From Zygotorulaspora mrakii (lineage: Eukaryota; Ascomycota; Saccharomycetes; Saccharomycetales; Saccharomycetaceae): a DNA stretch of 64,000 nucleotides. The stretch is taken from contig NC_050725.1 of assembly GCF_013402915.1 (NCBI RefSeq), positions 434,001 through 498,000 on the forward strand, in the 5' to 3' direction. The notes under the pieces were generated by a model that was not told where the DNA came from, made no database searches, and saw only the letters and a list, made by a program, of their open reading frames with translations. Positions 8,130-17,778 of this stretch are shown one piece after another. A program made the position numbers and the translations under genes. Each line of letters begins with the position of its first letter. The first letter of the stretch is position 1.

Positions 8130-10547
8130 ATGGAACAACTTAGTAACTCTTCATTTAAGTTCTTTTCCCTCGGAGGGAGCAATGAAGTTGGACGGTCCTG
8201 TCATATCCTGCAGTTCAAGGGAAAGACCATTATGTTGGATGCAGGTGTTCACCCAGCGTACGAAGGTCTCTCTTCATTACCCTTCTATGACGAATTTGAT
8301 CTTTCAACGATAGATGTTTTGTTAATTTCACATTTTCATGTAGACCATGCAGCCTCGCTGCCCTATGTGATGCAGAAGACCAATTTTCAAGGCAGAGTTT
8401 TCATGACACACCCAACAAAAGCAATTTACAGATGGCTCCTGAGAGATTTCGTGAGGGTCACTAGTATTGGTGCATCGTCATCGGGTAAAGATGAAAATTT
8501 GTATTCCGACGAAGACTTGGCCGAGTCCTTTGATCGAATTGAAACAGTCGATTTTCACTCTACGGTAGAGGTTAATGGCATTAAATTTACTGCATTTCAC
8601 GCAGGTCACGTTCTCGGTGCTGCCATGTATCAACTTGAAATAGCTGGTATCAGAATTTTATTTACCGGTGATTATTCGCGAGAAGTGGATCGTCATTTAA
8701 ACTCTGCTGAAGTGCCGCCTTTGCCCTCGGATGTTCTTATCGTTGAGTCTACCTTCGGTACTGCAACTCACGAACCTCGTGCAAGTCGGGAGCGTAAATT
8801 GACACAATTGATCCACAACACTGTGATTAAAGGTGGGCGGGTTCTGCTACCCGTATTTGCACTGGGAAGAGCGCAAGAAATTATGCTTATATTGGACGAA
8901 TATTGGTCTAATCATTCTGATGATCTGGGAGGTGGTCAAGTACCAATTTATTACGCTTCCAATCTGGCAAGGAAGTGCATGAATGTCTTTCAAACATACG
9001 TGAATATGATGAACGATGATATTCGTCGCAAATTTAGAGACTCTCAAACAAACCCTTTCATTTTCAAAAACATTTCATATTTGAAAAATTTAGAAGAATT
9101 TCAAGACTTCGGACCTAGCGTTATGTTGGCTTCTCCAGGTATGTTGCAAAGTGGTCTCTCTAGAGATATCCTGGAGAAATGGTGCCCTGAGGGAAAAAAT
9201 TTGGTACTTATCACTGGTTACTCAATTGAAGGTACAATGGCCAAATTTTTGATGCTTGAACCGGAGTCTATTCCTTCGATCAATAACCCAGAATCTACAA
9301 TACCAAGACGTTGCCAAGTTGATGAAATTTCATTTGCTGCGCATGTGGATTTTCAGGAAAATCTCGAATTTATCGAACAAATCAGTGCAAACAATATTAT
9401 TCTTGTTCATGGAGAATCGAATCCTATGGGTCGTCTGAAGTCGGCATTATTATCAAATTTTGGATCACTAAAAGGAACCGAAAATGAAGTTCGTGTTTTT
9501 AATCCTAGAAATTGTGTTGAAGTAATATTGGAATTCAAGGGGATAAAAATCGCCAAAGCAGTAGGAAACATTGTTGATGAAATACAAAGGGAAGAAATTA
9601 TTGCAGCCAATAATAATAAGGATGGATCAAGGGTTGAAAAAAAGGAAGACGATGTTGAAATCAAGGCAGAGCAAAGTACTAACAAGGATATGACAAATAC
9701 TGTAAATAATGCAATTGACTTAAAACCTGTGAAGAAAAATGAAATCAAGGAAGAAAATAGAGAACTGCAGAATGGTAATGAGGAGGAAATTATTGTTTCT
9801 GGAATATTAGTTTCAGACGAAAAAAATTTTGATTTAAATTTTGTTTCACTAACTGATTTGAGAGAACATCATACAGAGTTGTCGACCACAGTGCTGAGAG
9901 AGAGACAAAAAGTCCATGTGGACTGTAAAAAGGAACTCATATATTGGCATCTTTGTCAGATGTTTGGAGACGTTGGAGTGTTGTTGGATGAGGACAATGT
10001 CACAAATATGGTAAAACAGGAGAATGGGAATCGTAATCATACGGAGAGTGAAGACCAAAATGGGAAACTGGTGTTACAGGTTATGAATGATATAAAATTG
10101 ACCGTGGTTGATAGTACTGCTGCTTTAGAATGGAGTCAGGGTTTAATCACTGATGCAGTCGCAGACTCGATCGTAGCAATATTAATGAGTGTTGATTCTG
10201 CACCTGCTAGCGTGAAAATGAGTAGCCATTCTTGCGGCGGTCACCACTGCCATCATCCAGAGCACACACCTGACGAGGTACTACAACGAAATTCAGTCTG
10301 GAAAGTTAAGCAGATATCAAACTTATTCAAAGAGCAGTTTGGCGACTCTTTCACTTTGCTTCTTGAAAAAGGTGATGATCATGATATGAAAGATGAAGAT
10401 ATATATGGCGTTATCACTATTGGCAAAAATAGTGCCCGGATAAACTTTTCACAAATGAAAATAGAAGAATGCAATTCGAACCCTTTAAAAGGTCGGGTAG
10501 TGAGAATCCTGGATATGGGCGCCGATCTGGCGGCTTCGCTGTGCTAA
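8130..10547 (+). CDS. YSH1: Endoribonuclease subunit of the cleavage and polyadenylation factor
   Basis: An 805-residue metallo-beta-lactamase/beta-CASP nuclease, orthologue of human CPSF73, that cuts pre-mRNA at the poly(A) site in CPF. The N-terminal lactamase domain shows GGSNEVGRSCHILQFKGK, LDAGVHP and the zinc-binding HFHVDHAAS motif (residues 68-76); FTAFHAGHVLGA, FTGDYSRE and VLLPVFALGRAQE follow, with the beta-CASP motifs beyond. Residues from about 480 to 590 form a low-complexity acidic/Lys-rich linker, then a conserved C-terminal domain contacts other CPF subunits. A His/Cys-rich segment (HSCGGHHCHHPEH, about residue 700) lies in that domain. The start is ATG 8130; a second frame starting at 8122 is a shadow. 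In S. cerevisiae the gene has a short C-terminal-only paralogue, SYC1; only one copy is in this window. Confidence 0.96.
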   Translation: MEQLSNSSFKFFSLGGSNEVGRSCHILQFKGKTIMLDAGVHPAYEGLSSLPFYDEFDLSTIDVLLISHFHVDHAASLPYVMQKTNFQGRVFMTHPTKAIYRWLLRDFVRVTSIGASSSGKDENLYSDEDLAESFDRIETVDFHSTVEVNGIKFTAFHAGHVLGAAMYQLEIAGIRILFTGDYSREVDRHLNSAEVPPLPSDVLIVESTFGTATHEPRASRERKLTQLIHNTVIKGGRVLLPVFALGRAQEIMLILDEYWSNHSDDLGGGQVPIYYASNLARKCMNVFQTYVNMMNDDIRRKFRDSQTNPFIFKNISYLKNLEEFQDFGPSVMLASPGMLQSGLSRDILEKWCPEGKNLVLITGYSIEGTMAKFLMLEPESIPSINNPESTIPRRCQVDEISFAAHVDFQENLEFIEQISANNIILVHGESNPMGRLKSALLSNFGSLKGTENEVRVFNPRNCVEVILEFKGIKIAKAVGNIVDEIQREEIIAANNNKDGSRVEKKEDDVEIKAEQSTNKDMTNTVNNAIDLKPVKKNEIKEENRELQNGNEEEIIVSGILVSDEKNFDLNFVSLTDLREHHTELSTTVLRERQKVHVDCKKELIYWHLCQMFGDVGVLLDEDNVTNMVKQENGNRNHTESEDQNGKLVLQVMNDIKLTVVDSTAALEWSQGLITDAVADSIVAILMSVDSAPASVKMSSHSCGGHHCHHPEHTPDEVLQRNSVWKVKQISNLFKEQFGDSFTLLLEKGDDHDMKDEDIYGVITIGKNSARINFSQMKIEECNSNPLKGRVVRILDMGADLAASLC

Positions 10548-10903
10548 GATCTTCTCAAAATGTGTAATTTAGAATAGAAACGGAAACAGTAAGTTTATAA
10601 GGCCGAAAAAAATGCTCGCTTTCAACAAATATGAGAGCTACATTTCAGCAAATACTACTATCACAATAACAAATTTCTTCAAAAGGTTATCGAAAAAAAA
10701 AAAAAGGTATTCAATTTACATTGCCATGACAGCTTGTGCAAACGTACAAAAAAAATGAGACCATCATCGATACATACCACAAAATCGATAATCATCTGAA
10801 TTCCTAGATACCTTTCGTTCTATGCAATAATTTAAAACTCATAGTTTATTTTATGGCGTCTTTGATGGCGCCAAGTTTATCCTTGTCACATCTTACGCAA
10901 TTG

Positions 10904-10913
10904 GAAAATTTTT
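10904..10913 (+). promoter_or_regulatory. RRPE-like ribosome-biogenesis element upstream of DBP9
   Basis: The sequence GAAAATTTTT matches the AAAATTTT core of the RRPE element bound by Stb3 in yeasts. It lies about 150 bp before the DBP9 start and 31 bp from a PAC element. The pairing of RRPE with PAC is the typical promoter signature of ribosome-biogenesis genes, which suits DBP9. Confidence 0.6.
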
Positions 10914-10943
10914 GTGGAAACCAATTAAAGGCATCGATGGCAT

Positions 10944-10951
10944 CTCATCGC
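10944..10951 (-). promoter_or_regulatory. PAC element (GCGATGAG) upstream of DBP9
   Basis: Plus-strand CTCATCGC is the exact reverse complement of the PAC core GCGATGAG, bound by Dot6/Tod6 in S. cerevisiae, which repress ribosome-biogenesis genes when TORC1 is inactive. It lies about 112 bp upstream of the DBP9 ATG and close to the RRPE-like site. Confidence 0.7.
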
Positions 10952-11062
10952 AGCTCATCTCATCCACACAAATAATATCGAAACCAAAACAAGGTTAGAG
11001 TATACGTGTAGTATTTTCTTTTTGTACTCTTAGCTCACCAAAAATCCTGCCTTAGATTTACT

Positions 11063-12877
11063 ATGGCTTCGAACACGGTATCTTTGGCAGCAGATGCTTA
11101 TTTAGATGACTCAGCTTCTTTCAAACAATTTCATCTGGACTCCAGACTGCTACAGGCAATTGAGAAAAGTGGATTCCATCATCCAACACTAATCCAATCA
11201 CATGCTATACCTCTGGCTCTACAGGAAAAGAGGGATATTATTGCCAAAGCCGCAACAGGCTCTGGGAAAACTCTAGCATATTTAATACCTGTCATTCAAA
11301 CCATTTTAGATTATAAAAAGACACAGCAAGATACAGAAGGAGAAGAAGAAGGAGAAGAGGGAAGTACTTTGGGTATTATAATGGTTCCAACAAGAGAGCT
11401 TGCTACCCAGGTTTCTAACGTATTGGGGCAGATGACCTTATACTGTTCCAATGAAATAAGGAGTTTAAATGTGTCTTCTCAAATTTCGAACTCTGTATTG
11501 AATACTCTACTTTCAGAGTCACCAGAGATCATTGTTGCAACGCCTGGTAAATTAGTCAACCTTTTAGAAGATAATATCAAATCAATCTCTTTGAAAAACC
11601 TGAAGTTTTTAGTGATTGATGAAGTAGATTTGGTTCTAACATTTGGTTATCAAGATGATCTGACTAAGATCGCACAATTTTTACCACTTAAGAAAAATTT
11701 ACAGACATTTTTGATGAGTGCTACACTGAATGATGATATTCAAGATTTAAAGAAGCAGTTTTGTAGATCTCCAGCGATTCTTAAATTCAATGACGATGAG
11801 ATCACGAAGGACCAAACGAAGCTGCTACAGTATTACGTTAGAGTATCTGAATTCGATAAATTCCTGTTATGCTATGTGATTTTCAAGCTAGGTCTTATCA
11901 AGGGTAAAACTTTGATTTTTGTTAATGACATTGATAGAGGTTATAGACTAAAACTAGTCTTAGAACAATTTGGTATCAGATCGTGCATCTTGAACAGTGA
12001 GCTACCAATGAATTCAAGACAGCACATAGTTGATCAATTCAATAAAAATCTTTACCATTTATTGATTGCTACTGATGACACAGATTATATTAAAGAAGAG
12101 GATGAAACGTTAGATGAGCCACTTGAAGCTGTTAAGGAAGGCGAACAAGAAGAGGGCAACAAGATTAGCAAAAATAACAGCCACTCAAACAAGAAGCAAA
12201 AGAAATCTCAAGCGAAAAAAGATAAGGAATATGGTGTGTCTCGTGGTGTCGATTTCAAAAATGTTGCTTGTGTTCTTAACTTCGATTTGCCAACGACCGC
12301 TAAATCATATGTGCATAGAATCGGCAGAACAGCCCGTGCTGGTAAATCAGGTACAGCCATTTCTTTCGTAGTTCCTTTAAAAGAGTTCGGGAAGCATAAG
12401 CCCTCGATGTGTTCGACTGCAAAGAGAGATGAGAAAATCATTTCTCGTATCATCAAACAACAAAGTAAATTGGGTTTGGAAATGAAGCCATACACTTTTA
12501 ACAAAACACAAGTCGAAGGTTTCCGCTATAGAATGGAAGATGGATTTCGTGCCGTGACGCAGGTTGCTGTCAGAGAAGCAAGAATCAAAGAATTGAAAGA
12601 GGAGCTTTTGGCAAGCGAAAAGCTTAAAAGGCATTTTGAAGAGAATCCTCAAGAGTTACAAAGTCTGAGACATGATAAAGAGCTGCATCCAGCTAGAGTT
12701 CAGCAACATTTGAAAAGAGTCCCTGAATACCTTTTACCTGAATCGGTAAGGCAAGGAAAGGATAAAAATATCGGGTTCGTACCATTCCACAATCCTAAAA
12801 AATTCAGCAAGAAGAGAGGCAAGGTGCATAAACGTAGTAAAGGTGCAAAATCAGATCCTTTAGAAAATTTTAAATAG
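11063..12877 (+). CDS. DBP9: DEAD-box RNA helicase for 60S ribosome assembly
   Basis: A 604-residue ATP-dependent RNA helicase acting in the nucleolus on 27S pre-rRNA maturation. Motifs in order: Q motif (FHHPTLIQS), motif I AATGSGKT (about residues 68-75), Ia PTRELA, Ib TPGKL, motif II as DEVD rather than DEAD (in VIDEVDLV), motif III SAT, then IV-VI including RGVDF and [10 protein letters not shown]. The DEVD variant is characteristic of the Dbp9 family. A charged insertion ([10 protein letters not shown]... through a Lys-rich stretch, about residues 345-390) separates motifs IV and V, also typical of Dbp9. The C-terminus is basic ([13 protein letters not shown]). RRPE and PAC elements precede it. 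It converges on SMD2 with about 107 bp between stop codons. Confidence 0.96.
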   Translation: MASNTVSLAADAYLDDSASFKQFHLDSRLLQAIEKSGFHHPTLIQSHAIPLALQEKRDIIAKAATGSGKTLAYLIPVIQTILDYKKTQQDTEGEEEGEEGSTLGIIMVPTRELATQVSNVLGQMTLYCSNEIRSLNVSSQISNSVLNTLLSESPEIIVATPGKLVNLLEDNIKSISLKNLKFLVIDEVDLVLTFGYQDDLTKIAQFLPLKKNLQTFLMSATLNDDIQDLKKQFCRSPAILKFNDDEITKDQTKLLQYYVRVSEFDKFLLCYVIFKLGLIKGKTLIFVNDIDRGYRLKLVLEQFGIRSCILNSELPMNSRQHIVDQFNKNLYHLLIATDDTDYIKEEDETLDEPLEAVKEGEQEEGNKISKNNSHSNKKQKKSQAKKDKEYGVSRGVDFKNVACVLNFDLPTTAKSYVHRIGRTARAGKSGTAISFVVPLKEFGKHKPSMCSTAKRDEKIISRIIKQQSKLGLEMKPYTFNKTQVEGFRYRMEDGFRAVTQVAVREARIKELKEELLASEKLKRHFEENPQELQSLRHDKELHPARVQQHLKRVPEYLLPESVRQGKDKNIGFVPFHNPKKFSKKRGKVHKRSKGAKSDPLENFK

Positions 12878-12984
12878 TATACAGCTTAAATTGTTTATAA
12901 AATAATCGATATCAAGCAGCTAAGCAACAAAATATTGCATGTAACAAACAAAATACTTGAGATTTTTGTGGTTGCAGTATTTCA

Positions 12985-13406
12985 TCATTGTACAGGAGCT
13001 TTTAATATTACAATTACTGAATCTCCTCTAAGAAATAGCTTGCTTATAAAGCGTTCTCTGTTCATTATCTTTTTGCCTTTCTTCTCTGTCCATAATTCTT
13101 TAACATTTTCTAAAACCATATTACAATGTCTATCAAATGCTTTCACTCTCGCTATTATTTTGTGATTATTCCTAAGTGAAATGATGACTGGTGTCTTTGT
13201 AAGCATTGAATCGTTTATTAGGGAGAGTGGGCCATGTTTGAACTCGAATTCTTCCAGTTGTTCTAGTTCTTCTTTTGATAATTCCGATTTAGGACGATCT
13301 ATTAGTTCACTGTATCGATGAATGATTGTTTTGTATGTTAGTATAAACCGAACAAAGGTCAAAAAATGGAAACATAACTATAGGTGACAGAAATAACATA
13401 CTGCAT
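12985..13406 (-). CDS. SMD2: Spliceosomal core protein Sm D2, two exons with a 5-nt first exon
   Basis: Core Sm protein of the U1, U2, U4 and U5 snRNPs. Exon 2 (13309-12985) encodes the Sm domain, with [41 protein letters not shown] (quoted only in part: [16 protein letters not shown]) and [11 protein letters not shown]. The open frame upstream of the conserved part begins inside an intron. On the minus strand I find a consensus 5' splice site GTATGT starting at 13401, the perfect branch site TACTAAC at 13343-13337, and a CAG acceptor ending at 13310. The only exon 1 needed is ATGCA (13406-13402). Joining exon 1 to exon 2 gives a protein beginning MHELIDRPK, 109 residues, close to the 110 of S. 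cerevisiae Smd2, whose gene also has a short 5'-proximal intron. The join is CDS 13406-13402 plus 13309-12985. Confidence 0.93.
13310..13401 (-). other. SMD2 spliceosomal intron (92 nt)
   Basis: The donor GTATGT begins at 13401, the branch site TACTAAC is at 13343-13337, and the acceptor CAG ends at 13310, 27 nt past the branch site. All three match the yeast consensus exactly. The intron interrupts codon 2 in phase 2. Confidence 0.92.
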
Positions 13407-13667
13407 CAGAGGAAAGCGATCTATTCTGTGCTTCTTTGAATGCTGACTTTTTGCGTAGTCTGGAAGTTTAAACTTATCTCTTATTTGTCACTTCTATGAG
13501 TTTTTTCATTTTGTATATTGTTTTCTAAGGAAATGTTCAGTACCCGCAAACACACGACACCGAACTACAGAGTTAGAAAACGTCAAAATATATTTGAAAA
13601 TTTACATGTATATAAGTCAAGCATAATAATATAACATCAATTAGAGACCCCTGTCTATTGCACAAAC

Positions 13668-15929
13668 CTATGCACTGCTTCTATAAATATTTTGACCTTG
13701 GTACCTAAGCTGAATAGTATCATGCTTCTCCAGAATATATAAAGCTTTGTCTAGAGCACCTTGCGAGAACCTATTGGAATCGACAAATTCTCTTCTTAAT
13801 GTTTGATAGGATGTTGACCAACCTATTGGTAGTCTTCTTTTCAATTCATGTTCAATGCGACGGATTTCTGCCATAGAATTGCTTGAGTTCAAACCGCCAA
13901 CAGGATCTTGTGAGGCAGCATCCATCGTTGAGGCCTGGAATAGTCTTATTGCTTCATCTACATGCCTTTCATGAGCCACTGGGCTTAATTCTAGCTTCGC
14001 CAGTGATTCAGTAATACGTATAATAGCTTCCAATTGACGAATGGTAATTGGAATGGAAGATCTCTCTGTAGATTCCAATTCATTAATAAGCAATTGTTTT
14101 CTAATGCTAACGAACTGCGATGAAAGTTTTTCAGCAGCTGCTGCTGAGAGTCTTGGAGCACATTTGAGTCTACAGTATGTTATATACCTCTTCATCTTTT
14201 CCATACTAATTTCCATTCCTTCATTTTCCAATGCCGACTCAACGTTTGAAGTACGGCCTGTATGAATATTCATAACGTGATTTGCAATTGAAATATCCCG
14301 TTGTTCATTATGATCATCTTTGACAATAAAAATCATATCGAAACGAGATAGGATAGTTGTCTGAAAGTCAATATTTTCACCTGGAGATTTTAATTCATCG
14401 TAACGACCATAAATTGGGTTTGCAGCGGCTAAAACACTTGTTCTTGAATTTAGAACTGTTGTAATACCAGCCTTTGCAATAGAAATAGTTTGCTGTTCCA
14501 TTGCTTCGTGAATTGCAACACGATCTTCATCTCTCATCTTATCAAATTCATCAATACAAACGACACCACCATCGGCAAGGACCATTGCTCCACCTTCAAG
14601 GTAAAATTCTCTTGTCATTGGATCTCTTTGAACACTAGCTGTTAAACCAGCAGCAGAGGAACCTTTGCCCGAAGTATAGACAGAAATTGGAGCGATTTTT
14701 TCGACAAATTTTAGTAATTGGGATTTTGCAGTACCAGGATCACCTAACAGCAGAACATTTATATCACCTCTCAATCTCATGCCATCCGGAAGAAGTTTTT
14801 TTGAACCACCCATTAATAAACAAACTATTGCTTTTTTGATATCTTTTGAGCCATAAATTGATGGTGCAATTGAATTTGTTAAAAGATCATAGACATCCGA
14901 TCTTCTACTCATTGTTAAAAACTCTTCTTCCTCCTCTTCAGAAAACATTTGAATAGAGTTCCAAAAATTGGCGGTCTCTAGGTCTGTCTGGATTCCCAAT
15001 ATTTTGATATATGGATTTCTTATTGCGACACCATTTGATGAACCAGCACCAGCTTTTTTCCTTGATTGATAGATCGAATAAATGCCCACAACTGTTACTC
15101 TTGTACCTGGAACAACGCGATTCGTCAGATATCTATCACAGGTCATCAGAATATTACGTGGCATTTCACCAACTGGAACAGACTCCGGGATTTCCTGCAG
15201 CTTTAGGAATTGCTGATCAATAAATCTTGAACTTTCATGGATGATGATATATGGATCAGGACCACAGTTTTTCTTGGAAAACTCTTCGGTTGGATTGTCA
15301 TTATTGGCCGTTGCCACGGTTGATTGACATGAATGTGGCAAGTTCACTGAACCACCACTGATGGAATTAAAATTGTTTATTCTCAGAGACATGGTATGCC
15401 TACAGGTGCGACACATCAACGAAAGGTATGTCGCTCTTGACGATAGGACCGACGCTGATATAATTATGCCTGAAAACCTGACAATCTTTGCTACATGCTC
15501 CGAATTCAGTTCTCTCAATAGAATCTGATTCGCCTTCGAGGTCAGGATCAATTGAAAAGTCGGGAAATTGGACACATCTTCAGAGGCCAAATCTACATGG
15601 GATTGCTGCACCTTGGAAAGCAGCGCAATTCTCTTGGCCACCTCAGTTATCGAGACTTCAAACAGCGGCACGACATCCGATGGTTCGTCCGCCAGCCTTT
15701 TGTAAAGATCTTCATTATACCCTATCAGGTGTTCCATATCGACCACGAGGGAGTAGTTTTTGACCAACAGATTGTTCCTCAGTTGGTCTCTGTACAGAAA
15801 ATGCGACCCCAGCCTGAATTCCAGTACAAAATTTTTAAAAGACTTGACAATCTCCGTGTTATCATCTTCATTAGCTGAATCACCTTGCAGAACGGGCGCA
15901 CTGTACACTTCGGGTCTGTCGAACGACAT
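13668..15929 (-). CDS. MCM5: MCM2-7 replicative helicase subunit 5
   Basis: A 753-residue subunit of the hexameric replicative helicase, loaded at origins in G1 and part of the CMG helicase. Visible motifs: an N-terminal domain with CRTCRHT in the MCM zinc-binding region, then the AAA+ core with Walker A GDPGTAKS, Walker B CIDEFDKM, sensor 1 in AAANP, and arginine finger SRFDMIF. The C-terminal winged-helix region ends the protein. Length agrees with S. cerevisiae Mcm5/Cdc46 (775). The start is the ATG at 15929-15927. The promoter has an ACGCGT MBF site and a strong Mcm1/ECB-like palindrome, in keeping with M/G1 periodic expression known for S. cerevisiae CDC46. It lies head-to-tail with SMD2. 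Confidence 0.97.
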   Translation of the reverse strand: MSFDRPEVYSAPVLQGDSANEDDNTEIVKSFKNFVLEFRLGSHFLYRDQLRNNLLVKNYSLVVDMEHLIGYNEDLYKRLADEPSDVVPLFEVSITEVAKRIALLSKVQQSHVDLASEDVSNFPTFQLILTSKANQILLRELNSEHVAKIVRFSGIIISASVLSSRATYLSLMCRTCRHTMSLRINNFNSISGGSVNLPHSCQSTVATANNDNPTEEFSKKNCGPDPYIIIHESSRFIDQQFLKLQEIPESVPVGEMPRNILMTCDRYLTNRVVPGTRVTVVGIYSIYQSRKKAGAGSSNGVAIRNPYIKILGIQTDLETANFWNSIQMFSEEEEEEFLTMSRRSDVYDLLTNSIAPSIYGSKDIKKAIVCLLMGGSKKLLPDGMRLRGDINVLLLGDPGTAKSQLLKFVEKIAPISVYTSGKGSSAAGLTASVQRDPMTREFYLEGGAMVLADGGVVCIDEFDKMRDEDRVAIHEAMEQQTISIAKAGITTVLNSRTSVLAAANPIYGRYDELKSPGENIDFQTTILSRFDMIFIVKDDHNEQRDISIANHVMNIHTGRTSNVESALENEGMEISMEKMKRYITYCRLKCAPRLSAAAAEKLSSQFVSIRKQLLINELESTERSSIPITIRQLEAIIRITESLAKLELSPVAHERHVDEAIRLFQASTMDAASQDPVGGLNSSNSMAEIRRIEHELKRRLPIGWSTSYQTLRREFVDSNRFSQGALDKALYILEKHDTIQLRYQGQNIYRSSA

Positions 15930-16019
15930 CTTTGTCTCAGTCTGCTTGCACGATTTGGTGATAGATGATCCAAGACGTGAACTAGACCACTGGATCTTGT
16001 AACATGACTTGAATTTTGA

Positions 16020-16025
16020 ACGCGT
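16020..16025. promoter_or_regulatory. MCB element (ACGCGT), MBF site upstream of MCM5
   Basis: A perfect ACGCGT palindrome about 90 bp upstream of the MCM5 start. MBF (Mbp1-Swi6) uses this core for G1/S transcription of DNA replication genes in S. cerevisiae. Confidence 0.65.
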
Positions 16026-16102
16026 AGGTCACCTGACACGTAGAGGATCACATCGCTGCATGTCCCGAAATGCTTGTCAGGTCTGGCAAACAAAAGAGAC
16101 AA

Positions 16103-16128
16103 TTTGATTTCCCAAAAGGGAAATCAAA
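16103..16128. promoter_or_regulatory. Mcm1 / early cell cycle box palindrome upstream of MCM5
   Basis: A perfect 11-bp inverted repeat, TTTGATTTCCC and GGGAAATCAAA, around a central AAAA. The inner TTTCCC-N4-GGGAAA is an Mcm1 (MADS-box) site and fits the ECB element, whose consensus I recall as TTNCC then GGAAA. It is about 175 bp upstream of the MCM5 ATG. S. cerevisiae CDC46/MCM5 is a known ECB-controlled M/G1 gene. Confidence 0.8.
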
Positions 16129-16184
16129 CGACACAGACGTAAATTGGCAGGAGAGTATGTCGTGGAGGGTGATCTATCTGAACC

Positions 16185-16191
16185 CGGGTAA
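16185..16191 (+). promoter_or_regulatory. Reb1 site (CGGGTAA)
   Basis: An exact Reb1 consensus in the MCM5-GAC1/PIG1 intergenic region, about 260 bp from the MCM5 start. Reb1 is a general regulatory factor that clears nucleosomes and roadblocks transcription, so the site may separate the two divergent promoters. Confidence 0.55.
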
Positions 16192-16300
16192 CGGTGCCTC
16201 ATTCCACGTTTTCCTCACTCCACTAGCGTTCTTCACGCCGCGGAACTTGAGACCTGGAATTGACTAGTTGCCACTGGTCCTGGTGGAAGCGTTTCAGCTG

Positions 16301-16334
16301 CTCGCTACTGCTCGCTACTGCTCGCTACTGCTCG
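16301..16334. repeat. 10-bp tandem repeat (CTCGCTACTG x 3.4)
   Basis: Three perfect copies of CTCGCTACTG at 16301-16330 plus a 4-bp partial copy. It lies in the non-coding MCM5-GAC1/PIG1 spacer, inside the GC-rich stretch. Confidence 0.85.
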
Positions 16335-17290
16335 TGTGCTGCTCCGTCCAGATATCTGTCTTTGCCCAGCTCTCCTTTTCTCTTCCTGAAACGACGCCCC
16401 CACGCAGACACATTCTCCACGACCAATTCTTGTGGGGTACACACGAAAATGTAATCGTTGTTCATGTGGGTCCCTTTTTTGCCCTATGCGCAGATCCCCA
16501 ACATTTCTTATTTCTCGTATACCAACAGGAAATCGTGGGGTAATAAGGCCCCGCGACTACGGTCCTCATCCCACACACCCGCATAACTGCTGGGTCTCGC
16601 TGCTGAAACTCCGATCCCTCGACAAGCAAACCCGCAGTTCCGCGGCACCAAAATGCATGTCTGCAAGGGATGCCGTGCAGAGACGATGGGGAGACCGCAT
16701 TCCCATACGCACCTCCTGCTCCGCATCAGTGGGGAAGATAATTGAAAAAAGGGGCCCGCTCTCCTTTTAGGGGTTTTCTGGTTTCTGCGGTGCCCCGATC
16801 GGTCTTTGCTGCAAGTGATCCCAATGCGGAAATTCAGACTCCGCGGTCACTTCTGCGCCCTGTGCTCTGCGCGAAATGCACAGAAAATCTAAACCAATTA
16901 ATCATCGCATCATACAAAACAAAAAAAAAACATCCCACTGAAATGTGCTGTAATCCAACGATTTAAGCACTGTTCATACGTTTCAATTACCCCTCAATAA
17001 ATGGTGCGATTTGTGCGCTTCAACTAATTTATTCTTTCGTTCAAGAATGTATCCCATCACTTTAAATTATTTTTTTATTATAAATAACATGATTTATTCC
17101 CGCTGTCCTGATTTAGATTCTCTACTCTCGTTCGCCACAGGTTGTTTTGTCACCGGCTAGCGTCTACTTGTTGTAGACAGCATTCCACGTAGAGAAATCC
17201 CTTTGCTCTGAATCGGTAAGAGTTGTCGGATTTACGGTCTGACGGAGTTGTCTCATTCTCACCTTTTTTTTAATCGTTTTAGGTTTGTTG

Positions 17291-17327
17291 TTTTTTTTTG
17301 TTTTTTTTTGTTTTTTTTTGTTTTTTT
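17291..17327. repeat. T9G decamer array
   Basis: Three perfect copies of nine T followed by G, then a seven-T run. The exact 10-bp period is close to one DNA helical turn. It lies about 450 bp upstream of the GAC1/PIG1-like start. Confidence 0.85.
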
Positions 17328-17666
17328 CAGCTTCTGTATTGTATTGTTTGATTTGAGTCTTCTCATTTTTTTTTTTAACCTTTGTTTTTCTGTTGATTTT
17401 TCGTCACCCGTGTTCGATCTCACTATAATCGCGTGCGGCATAGAAAAAACCCGCATATCTCCTTATCATTTTTTACATTCTGCATACGCGGTTTTGTTCC
17501 TTGGTCCAATACAGCAATCGAAGTGAGCAGAAGGAACAAAGATTAAAAAGAGGACAGGGAAAGTCAGGTATATTGGTCGTTACAGATACCGGAAATTTCA
17601 CAAAAAATAAATAAATAAGCCAAAAGGATAGCCACCAGTGGTCGCTGACACCTGCACAAGTCCCCC

Positions 17667-17703
17667 CTGTCACCGTCACACACTGTCACCGTCACACACT
17701 GTC
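17667..17703. repeat. 16-bp tandem duplication upstream of GAC1/PIG1
   Basis: Two perfect copies of CTGTCACCGTCACACA (17667-17682 and 17683-17698) followed by a 5-bp partial copy. It sits about 80-110 bp before the start codon, so it is in the 5' leader or core promoter. Confidence 0.85.
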
Positions 17704-17778
17704 GCAAGCAAGATACGTTAGACACAACAGATAGGTTGCTATTTTGAGTCGAGGTGTTAATTCGGGACATTTTGCGTG

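Larger units (their letters stand above)
10548..11062. other. Intergenic region between YSH1 and DBP9
   Basis: About 515 bp. The part next to YSH1 is AT-rich 3' flank with an A-run. The part next to DBP9 carries RRPE- and PAC-like elements, listed separately. No ORF or RNA gene is supported. Confidence 0.55.
15930..17778. other. Long divergent promoter region between MCM5 and GAC1/PIG1
   Basis: About 1.85 kb. Next to MCM5 lie an MBF site, an ECB-like palindrome and a Reb1 site. From about 16130 to 16900 the sequence is visibly GC-richer than the rest of the window and holds a 10-bp tandem repeat. From 17291 there is a T9G array, and at 17667 a 16-bp tandem duplication. STRE-like AGGGG/CCCCT pentamers occur near 16754, 16770 and 16991, which would suit stress control of a glycogen regulator. 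Several open frames overlap in 16.2-16.8 kb, but none resembles a protein and the region is GC-biased, so I call no gene. Confidence 0.5.

Noticed and set aside
15552..16002. Plus-strand frames over the 5' half of MCM5
   Set aside because: They are shadows of the well-conserved minus-strand MCM5 coding sequence.
16836..16850. TCCGCGG, close to a Pdr1/Pdr3 response element
   Set aside because: The last base of TCCGCGGA is missing, and the site is far from the drug-regulator genes.
16260..16970. Overlapping open frames of 60-110 codons
   Set aside because: They overlap on both strands and reflect the GC-rich composition and the 10-bp repeat. None looks like a protein.
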